64,000 nucleotides of DNA, taken from positions 3,397,001 to 3,461,000 of the forward strand of contig NZ_CP141266.1 in the NCBI RefSeq assembly GCF_030540775.2. Direction: 5' to 3'. Each line of letters opens with the position of its first letter. Position 1 is the first letter of the stretch. Source of the stretch: Flavivirga abyssicola. Its GTDB lineage: Bacteria; Bacteroidota; Bacteroidia; Flavobacteriales; Flavobacteriaceae. Positions 58,461 to 64,000 of the stretch are shown piece after piece. Both the position numbers and the translations under genes were made by a program. The notes beneath the pieces are model-generated. The model made no database searches, was not told the origin of the DNA, and saw only the letters and a list, made by a program, of their open reading frames with translations.

Positions 58461-59699
58461 TTAAATTTTTACGCTTAACTTTATAAAATAGTTAATCCAT
58501 TCAAACTCTCTAACTTTAAAATGAAATTCTTGTTTTATATTATTGAAAATTGCTTGAACCATACTTGGCGTGAATTCTTTTGATGATAGCCCATAACGAC
58601 CTCCAACTATTTTAGGGAATGCCATTATTTTGTTGTTTTGAAATGCCTCTGAAATAGATTGAACTATATCTAAATATAGAGGCTCACCTGTTGAACCCGG
58701 TTCTTTGGTTCTGTCTAAAACCGCAATTGATTTTGTAGATTTCGGTAATGCCTTAACTAAATGTTTTGTGCTAAAAGGTCTGAATAACCTAACTTTTATT
58801 AACCCCAGCTTTTCTCCGTTTTTATTTAAATATGTTATAGTATCTTCTATGGTTTCGGTTGAAGAAGCCATGGAGATAATAATATGTTCTGCGTTTAAAT
58901 CACCAACATAATCAAACAATTTATATTCTCTCCCTGTTAGAGAGGCAAAAGTATCCATGTGTTTTTGAACAATGTCAGGGCACATATCATAGACAGGGTT
59001 TGTAGCTTCTCTACTTTGAAAAAAAACATCTGCATTTTGACTCGTTCCTCTAATAACAGGATGGTTAGGATTTAAAGCTCGATTTCTATGAGTTTCTATA
59101 TCTTTTTGATCCATCATAAATTGGATAGTTTCATCTTGTATTGTTTCTATTTTATTTATTTCATGAGACGTTCTAAATCCATCAAAAAAATGAATAAAAG
59201 GGATACGGGATTCTAAGGTTGCTGCTTGGGCTATTAAAGCAAAATCTTGTGCTTCTTGAACAGAGGCACTACCTAACATAGCATAGCCAGATTGGCGTAC
59301 CACCATAATATCACTATGATCTCCAAAAACAGATAAGGCATGTGTAGCAATACTCCTGGTGGCTACATGAATGACATTAGGGGTTAATTCACCTGCAATT
59401 TTATACATGTTTGGAAGCATTAAAAGTAAGCCCTGAGACGCAGTAAAAGTTGTAGATAAAGCACCTGTTTGTAATGCACCATGCATAGATCCAGCAACAC
59501 CAGCTTCGCTTTGCATTTGAAAAACAGAAGGTATATTGCCAAAACTATTTTGTTTTTTTTCTGAACACCATTGCTCTACTAATTCACTCATTTCTGAAGC
59601 AGGCGTAATAGGGTAAATAGGGAAGACCTCATTTGTTTTGTATGCTATGTTTGCTACAGCTTGGTTGGCGTTTAATATGCTATGTGTTGAAATTTTCAT
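58461..59699 (-). CDS. N-terminal third of pyruvate:ferredoxin oxidoreductase (truncated NifJ-like)
   Basis: 412 residues against about 1170 for full PFOR. Residues 1-240 are the POR_N domain (VFPIYPITPASEMSELVEQW, QSEAGVAGSMHGALQTGALSTTFTASQGLLLMLPNMYK, FFDGFRTSHEINKIE); 255-390 domain II (RLFRPFSTKHLVKALP, DRTKEPGSTGEPLYLD, GGRYGLSSKEFTPSMVQAIF). After FNNIKQ the family sequence stops and an unrelated 20-residue tail ends the frame. The gamma domain, the ferredoxin domain and the TPP-binding domain are missing, so by itself it cannot oxidise pyruvate. Either a decayed gene or a split subunit; no other pieces are in the window. Confidence 0.82.
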   Translation of the reverse strand: MKISTHSILNANQAVANIAYKTNEVFPIYPITPASEMSELVEQWCSEKKQNSFGNIPSVFQMQSEAGVAGSMHGALQTGALSTTFTASQGLLLMLPNMYKIAGELTPNVIHVATRSIATHALSVFGDHSDIMVVRQSGYAMLGSASVQEAQDFALIAQAATLESRIPFIHFFDGFRTSHEINKIETIQDETIQFMMDQKDIETHRNRALNPNHPVIRGTSQNADVFFQSREATNPVYDMCPDIVQKHMDTFASLTGREYKLFDYVGDLNAEHIIISMASSTETIEDTITYLNKNGEKLGLIKVRLFRPFSTKHLVKALPKSTKSIAVLDRTKEPGSTGEPLYLDIVQSISEAFQNNKIMAFPKIVGGRYGLSSKEFTPSMVQAIFNNIKQEFHFKVREFEWINYFIKLSVKI

Positions 59700-59719
59700 T
59701 GGTGGTATTGGTTTAGAAA

Positions 59720-59754
59720 AAAGGATTATTTGTTAACTTTTAAAATAATCCTTT
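59720..59754. terminator. Hairpin with T-rich flanks
   Basis: AAAGGATTATTT pairs with AAATAATCCTTT. Lies just upstream of the truncated PFOR start on its strand; may be a terminator for upstream transcription or an attenuator. Confidence 0.5.
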
Positions 59755-60094
59755 AGTGTCTGTTTTAAGTGTTATGATTATCTTTTAAATCTTCTTTTGC
59801 TATGCCATTTTTGACTTCTTGTATAATGAACTTATCTTGACTTTTTCTATTTCCTAAAAAATGGCTAAAATTCGCCCATATTTTGTTACTTTTTTTATTC
59901 TTAGCACTGCTATGCCTTGCAAAAAAGGCCTCATCTGAACAAATTTTATCTCATTTTCGGTTAAAAATAAAAAGTCAAGATAAGTTCAATGACTAGAAGT
60001 GTAGATTCTTCCTATGTATAGATTTTCATTACTTTGAGGGATTGTTTGTGCTATTTGAATAGTTGTCATAATATTTGTCTTTAGTTGATTGATA
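59755..60094. other. Intergenic region largely occupied by a MITE
   Basis: No gene. 59826-59988 is the complete element; 59989-60094 is AT-rich without features. Confidence 0.6.
59826..59988. mobile_element. MITE-like element with 20-bp inverted ends, 163 bp
   Basis: Left end TGAACTTATCTTGACTTTTT and right end AAAAAGTCAAGATAAGTTCA are perfect inverted copies. The interior begins like the reverse complement of the 39502-39662 element (TATTTCCTAAAAAATGGCT versus AATTTGCTAAAAAATTGCT). It lies between the truncated PFOR and osmC. Confidence 0.85.
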
Positions 60095-60136
60095 AAAAAA
60101 TGACTACTCCTACTGTTTTTCGAGTAGTCATTTTTT
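60095..60136 (-). terminator. Terminator of the OsmC gene
   Basis: AAAAATGACTACTC pairs with GAGTAGTCATTTTT; lies 10 bases after the OsmC stop on the minus strand. Confidence 0.85.
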
Positions 60137-60145
60137 TGTTTGCCA

Positions 60146-60697
60146 CTACTTTACAATTTCAATTGAAACAGGTGTAGGGTTTGTGATCATATCGAACACT
60201 GGAGAGAATTTTGCCAAATTTTCAAGTTGCTCGGTTGATGCATCCGATTTTACTTTAAGTATTACTTTGATACCATCAAAACCGTTACGTACTTCCGGAT
60301 CTAGTCCTAAAAACCCGTGTAAATCAACACCGCCTGATAAAGTTGATTCTGCGCTTTCAATGTCAATGCCATTTGCTGCTGCATGATAAGTCATTGCTGC
60401 TGTTAAACAAGAGCCTAAAGCATGTAAAACAACTTCTGGTGGAGTTGCTGCTTTGTCTTTTCCTAATAATACGTTAGGGTGGTCACATTCCATAGAGAAA
60501 GTTGCCTCGCGAGATGTATCTTCTTGCCCTACACCATAAAAACCTTTGATGTTAGAAACACAATGTCCGCCTTCAATCCAATCGTTTTTAGATCTGAATT
60601 CGAATTTAGCTAAATCTGGATTTTGTTGAACTGCTCCAATAGTTTCTACTAATTGATCTACATTTACTCCGTTTTTTACATTTGCTGTTGTAATCAT
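60146..60697 (-). CDS. OsmC-like peroxiredoxin/stress protein
   Basis: 183 residues. OsmC fold: NDWIEGGHCVSNIKGFYGVGQED, EVVLHALGSCLTAAMTYHAAANGIDIES, GLDPEVRNGFDGIKVILKVKSD. The Cys in LGSCLTA and Cys71 (MECDHPN) are candidates for the redox pair, though the spacing (26 residues) differs from E. coli OsmC, so thiol peroxidase activity is uncertain. The promoter region carries a sigma-54-type box (60746-60760), and the sigma-54 activator with a cNMP domain is divergently close at 60876-62708 on the same strand. Confidence 0.88.
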   Translation of the reverse strand: MITTANVKNGVNVDQLVETIGAVQQNPDLAKFEFRSKNDWIEGGHCVSNIKGFYGVGQEDTSREATFSMECDHPNVLLGKDKAATPPEVVLHALGSCLTAAMTYHAAANGIDIESAESTLSGGVDLHGFLGLDPEVRNGFDGIKVILKVKSDASTEQLENLAKFSPVFDMITNPTPVSIEIVK

Positions 60698-60745
60698 TTT
60701 TTCTAATTTTTAAATTGTTAAACATTATTGTTTGGTTGGTATAAA

Positions 60746-60760
60746 GCCAATGGCATGCCA
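60746..60760 (-). promoter_or_regulatory. Sigma-54-type promoter of osmC
   Basis: TGGCATGCCATTGGC on the minus strand compared with consensus TGGCACGNNNNTTGC: the GG and GC core with exact 10-base spacing, 9 of 11 fixed positions match. 49 bases before the start codon. A sigma-54 activator gene is the next gene upstream. Confidence 0.65.
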
Positions 60761-60875
60761 AACTATTTAACTATTTGTAAATCAGATTGTTGAAATGTTT
60801 TTGTGTTAGTGCAAGTGTGACGATAATTCGTTTATTTACGAAATATCGTGAATTTATTTATGAAATATCGTGAAT

Positions 60876-62708
60876 TTATACAGGCCTTTCTATTCCTAAA
60901 GCCTTAATTCTGGAAGTTAATGTAGTGGGAGGGAGTTGTAATAAAGCTGCTGCACCGTTTGCACCAGATATTTTCCATTTGGTATGTTTAAGCGCTTTTA
61001 AAATATTCTCCTTTTCTAAGAAAATAAGTTCCTGGGATGTTAAGATTTTTTCTGTAACAGTTTCTTTTGTTATGTCTGTTGAATTGGTATCACTTGGAAT
61101 AATAGCTTGCCAATTTATAATACCGTTTTGTGAAACTATAACAGCACGCTCAATTAAATTCTGTAGCTCTCGAACATTACCAGGCCAATTATAAGAAGTA
61201 AGCAATACTCCATCTGTTTCAGATAACTGAACTATGGGCTTATTCAACTTCTTAGAAAATTGAGTAATCATTTCTTGAGCAATCAGGCAGATATCATGAC
61301 CTCTGTTCCTAAGTGCTGGAACTTCAATAGGAAATACATTAAGTCTATAGTATAAGTCTTCTCTAAATTTTCCTTCTTTAGAAAATTCAAAAAGGTTTCT
61401 ATGTGTGGCTGCAATAATTCTAACATCTACTTTAATAGTATCAGAGCTTCCAACGGGATCAAATTCACCTTCTTGAATAATACGTAATAATTTAGGTTGT
61501 AGCTCTAATGGCATTTCGCCTATTTCATCTAAAAAAATGGTGCCCTTATCTGCCAGCAAAAAACGTCCTTTTCTACTAATAGTTGCACCTGTAAAAGCAC
61601 CTTTTTCATGTCCGAATAATTCACTTTCAATCAGGTTTGCTGGTATCGCGCCGCAATTAATGCGAATTAAAGGTTTATCGTTCCTGTTACTTTCTTTATG
61701 AATGGCTCTGGCTACTAATTCCTTACCAGTACCTGTTTCACCATTTATTAGAACAGTAGCGTCTGTTTTTGCTACTTGATGAATGAGATTAAGTGCATCT
61801 TTCATGCTCTTATCTTCGGCAATAATCCCATAGCTACTGGTAAGTTCTTGAATTTCTTCTGCTAAATACTGGGTTTGCTTAGTTAGCAGATTTATTTTGT
61901 CTTCAGCAACCAAGCGCTCTTCAATATTTCGTAGAATGAGCGTGTAAAAGGTTTTTGTATTAGTACCATATTTACTTATGGTGCCTTCGTTTAAGGTTTC
62001 TGTATCGTTTGATCCTATTACTTTTACAATATTTGGTAGGTAGTTGTTTATTGGCTTTTTATCATCTTCTGCTTTAACAATAGATTCGATTAAACTAGCG
62101 CTGTCTTCATCGAAGAAAAATAATACATTGCGTTGCAGCGTGTCATCATTTTCTAATAAGGTATTTGCAGATGGATTTGTAAGCACAATTCTGAAGTTGT
62201 CGTTAAACATAATAATGGCATCCATGGCTCCGTCAATGAGGCCTGTCATTTTGCTATTTGCTATTTCTATGTCTTGTTTGGATGATGCTAGCCGTTCTTG
62301 TATCGCATCTAATTCGCGGTGACGCTTAATCATGACAGATAGAATACCTTGGGCAAAACCGCTATCGTTTTTAATTAAATTTAAAAAATGCTCACGCTCA
62401 ATTTTTAAAACTTTAGTGTTTTCTATTGTGGTGACAGATGCTGAGCGCGTTTCATTATCTATCAAAGCATATTCACCAAAACAATCTCCAACACTTAAAG
62501 TGTCATAAATGTGGTTCTTATCATGAATTTTTACCGAGCCTTTTAAAACGGCATACATGGAATTTCCAATAGTATCTTTTTCGAAAATAACTTCATTTTT
62601 AATATAAGTTTCTTCAGTAATATTATCACATAAATGTTGAAGGGATTCTTGAGAGACTTCAGAAAAAAAAGAAATTTCAGATAAAAAATTTATGAGGGTT
62701 TTGGTCAC
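60876..62708 (-). CDS. Sigma-54-dependent activator with cyclic-nucleotide-binding and PAS domains
   Basis: 610 residues. cNMP/CRP-like domain at about 10-125 (YAVLKGSVKIHDKN, VGDCFGEYALIDNETRSASVTTIE with the phosphate cassette FGEYALID..RSA). PAS-like domain at about 155-265 (AIIMFNDNFRIVLTNPSANTLLE). AAA+ domain at about 300-540: GETGTGKELVARAIH, ELFGHEKGAFTGAT (GAFTGA contacts sigma-54), IFLDEIGEMPLELQPKLLR, and WPGNVRELQNLIERAV. C-terminal Fis-type HTH (AAALLQLPPTTLTSRIKALG). No receiver domain. It could sense cAMP or a related ligand. Confidence 0.94.
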   Translation of the reverse strand: MTKTLINFLSEISFFSEVSQESLQHLCDNITEETYIKNEVIFEKDTIGNSMYAVLKGSVKIHDKNHIYDTLSVGDCFGEYALIDNETRSASVTTIENTKVLKIEREHFLNLIKNDSGFAQGILSVMIKRHRELDAIQERLASSKQDIEIANSKMTGLIDGAMDAIIMFNDNFRIVLTNPSANTLLENDDTLQRNVLFFFDEDSASLIESIVKAEDDKKPINNYLPNIVKVIGSNDTETLNEGTISKYGTNTKTFYTLILRNIEERLVAEDKINLLTKQTQYLAEEIQELTSSYGIIAEDKSMKDALNLIHQVAKTDATVLINGETGTGKELVARAIHKESNRNDKPLIRINCGAIPANLIESELFGHEKGAFTGATISRKGRFLLADKGTIFLDEIGEMPLELQPKLLRIIQEGEFDPVGSSDTIKVDVRIIAATHRNLFEFSKEGKFREDLYYRLNVFPIEVPALRNRGHDICLIAQEMITQFSKKLNKPIVQLSETDGVLLTSYNWPGNVRELQNLIERAVIVSQNGIINWQAIIPSDTNSTDITKETVTEKILTSQELIFLEKENILKALKHTKWKISGANGAAALLQLPPTTLTSRIKALGIERPV

Positions 62709-62892
62709 TTTTGTTAAGATATAGTTAGATAATGATTGTTAAAGATATTAATTATTATAATAGCTTTATAACTTAGCATTTTAAATGCTTCCCTTTTTAG
62801 GTAAACTTGTTTCTCTAAAATGAAAATCGATAATGCTGTAACATTTTGTTAAATACAGCGTCATATAAGTATCAATCAAAAAATAAATCACA

Positions 62893-63234
62893 ATGATGAG
62901 ACAAGATAATCAACTTTTAGTCATTACCCATTTAAGTCAACTAATAGCTTTGGTAACAGGTTTTGGTAGTTTATTATTACCATTAGTATTATGGCTTACA
63001 CAAAAAGAAAAAGTATACCAAATGGACAAGCACGGTAAAAACATTATAAACTTTCAGTTAAGTTTAATTGTTTATTTTATAATATGTATTCCCTTAATAT
63101 TGCTATTTGGCTTAGGTTTATTAGGCTTTATAATTTTAGGGATTATTTCTATAGTTTTTCCTATTGTAAATGCTATTAAAGCTAGCAAGGGAGAAGTGCC
63201 AACATACCCTTTGTCTTTTAATTTTATAAGTTAA
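62893..63234 (+). CDS. DUF4870 membrane protein
   Basis: 113 residues, three membrane helices. DUF4870 pattern: QDNQLLVITHLSQLIALVTGFGSLLLPLVLWLTQKEKVYQMDKHGKNIINFQLSL and a final IVFPIVNAIKASKGEVPTYPLS. Function unknown; a similar domain is joined to an HTH at 35502-36089. Single gene. Confidence 0.88.
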   Translation: MMRQDNQLLVITHLSQLIALVTGFGSLLLPLVLWLTQKEKVYQMDKHGKNIINFQLSLIVYFIICIPLILLFGLGLLGFIILGIISIVFPIVNAIKASKGEVPTYPLSFNFIS

Positions 63235-63320
63235 AATTTAAATAACAGGTCATCCTCATTATTAAAAAATAGTTTATCTCTAGATTTTTATTAGTTAGTT
63301 TATTTTAGTAGGAGATAAAT

Positions 63321-63350
63321 AAAACGCTCACTTTTAAGTGAGCGTTTTTT
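63321..63350. terminator. Terminator hairpin downstream of DUF4870
   Basis: AAAACGCTCACTT pairs with AAGTGAGCGTTTT, then TT on the plus strand. Confidence 0.85.
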
Positions 63351-63476
63351 ATTCCTGTGAAGGTGGGAATTTTTTTGAATGAAAATAGGCTATCAATTTT
63401 GATAGCCTATTTATAATGAATAAAGTATTTTAAACCTCTATCTCTATTAAAGAGATTCCTGCCTTCACAGGAATTA
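63351..63476. repeat. Inverted-repeat element around a second hairpin
   Basis: ATTCCTGTGAAGG (63351) pairs with CCTTCACAGGAAT (to 63475). Between them AAATAGGCTATCAA / TTGATAGCCTATTT (63383-63412) forms a terminator-like hairpin. Probably the dnaN terminator region combined with a dispersed element of the TTCCTG..CAGGAA type. Confidence 0.65.
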
Positions 63477-63477
63477 A

Positions 63478-64000
63478 TTATGAATTTAGCATTACTGGCA
63501 TTACAAGCATTGTAATTTGCTCACCTTCATCAAGTCCGTCTATAGGGGTTAAAATACCAGCTCTATTTGGCATACTCATTTCTAGTTGTACCTCGTCTGA
63601 TCCCAGGTTGTTTAGCATCTCGGTTAGAAAACGTGAGTTGAAACCAATTTGCATGTCGTCACCTTGGTAGTCACAAGTTAAACGTTCTTCTGCCTTATTA
63701 CTGTAATCGATATCTTCTGCTGAAATATTAAGCTCTGCACCGGCAATTTTTAAACGTATTTGGTGTGTTGTTTTATTTGAAAAGATACTCACACGTCTTA
63801 CGGAGTTTAAAAATTGTGTTCTGTCTATAACTAATTTATTAGGATTCTCTTTTGGTATAACAGCTTCATAGTTAGGGTATTTGCCATCAATTAAACGGCA
63901 AATTAACTCAGAGTTTTCAAATGTGAATTTGGCATTCGATTCGTTATACTCAATAGTGACATCTTCTTCTTTAGCAGCTAAAATACCCTTTAAAAGATTT
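63478..64000 (-). CDS. dnaN: DNA polymerase III subunit beta, C-terminal part (cut by window edge)
   Basis: The minus-strand frame is open from the window end to the stop at 63478, 174 codons; the ATG at 63792 is internal. The sequence contains ENSELICRLIDGKYPNYEAVIPKENPNKL, RTQFLNSVRRVSIFSN, QIRLKIAGAELNISAED and ends EGEQITMLVMPVMLNS, the third domain and C-terminus of the sliding clamp. It forms the ring that holds polymerase III on DNA. The start lies outside the window. Confidence 0.96.
   Translation of the reverse strand, partial: NLLKGILAAKEEDVTIEYNESNAKFTFENSELICRLIDGKYPNYEAVIPKENPNKLVIDRTQFLNSVRRVSIFSNKTTHQIRLKIAGAELNISAEDIDYSNKAEERLTCDYQGDDMQIGFNSRFLTEMLNNLGSDEVQLEMSMPNRAGILTPIDGLDEGEQITMLVMPVMLNS

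Overview
The window is 64 kb of AT-rich chromosome from a member of the family Flavobacteriaceae (Bacteroidota). The evidence is the gene families (DUF4290, DUF2911, DUF2490, a ResB-CcsA fusion, BshB1, a PIG-L/SSS pair, AIPR-free housekeeping order recQ-fmt-HU), promoters of the TTG / TAnnTTTG type, few Shine-Dalgarno sequences, no encoded CCA on tRNAs, and abundant lipoproteins with short lipoboxes. There are no rRNA genes, CRISPR arrays, prophage or transposase genes. The two ends are cut: a K+ channel gene enters at the left and dnaN leaves at the right.

Layout. 1-2.1 kb: channel fragment, then a three-gene envelope operon. 2.2-6.3 kb: HtrA-like protease, an SLC13 permease, META and other lipoproteins. 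6.3-10.9 kb: a signalling island with a LytS-type kinase, a LytTR response regulator and a membrane class III adenylate cyclase, flanked by two promoters that carry the same triple 21-bp-spaced direct repeat at the same distance from the -7 box; each promoter leads into a previously uncalled small ORF. 11.3-20.2 kb: housekeeping genes (tRNA-Met, aminotransferase IV, YqgE, HU, fmt, recQ, AAA_28 ATPase, DUF493, DUF4290, murA with Asp in place of the fosfomycin-target Cys). 20.7-34.6 kb: methyltransferase, esterase, a tandem pair of small helical proteins, aquaporin, DUF2911, oxidoreductase, a PIG-L / 36-aa membrane peptide / sodium symporter operon, CorA, MscS, lipoprotein. 34.6-44.4 kb: VOC protein, HTH-membrane protein, maf-ubiA, kdsC-DUF2520, truncated haemoglobin, ccsBA, HAD hydrolase; this stretch has three 7-bp tandem arrays, a MITE-like element and a maf remnant. 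44.5-54.1 kb: MATE pump, DUF1801, VOC, rlmF without a normal start codon, DUF2490, SLC13-pckA operon, CDF transporter, bshB1, tRNA-His. 54.1-64 kb: two tandem M28 peptidases, a UspA-cytochrome c pair behind a CRP/FNR-like palindrome, a pyruvate:ferredoxin oxidoreductase reduced to its N-terminal third, an OsmC protein behind a sigma-54-type promoter, a sigma-54 activator with a cyclic-nucleotide-binding domain, DUF4870, dnaN.

How it may work together. The most system-like region is the LytS/LytTR/adenylate-cyclase island with two matching target promoters. About 53 kb away lies a regulator whose N-terminus is a cNMP-binding domain and which faces a sigma-54-type promoter at the stress gene osmC; a cAMP link between them is speculative. 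A second functional pair is the SLC13 permease directly upstream of PEP carboxykinase (di/tricarboxylate uptake feeding gluconeogenesis). Genome fluidity is visible as a short-element family with 20-bp inverted ends (three copies), two other palindromic intergenic repeat families, heptanucleotide arrays starting at stop codons, and several gene remnants.
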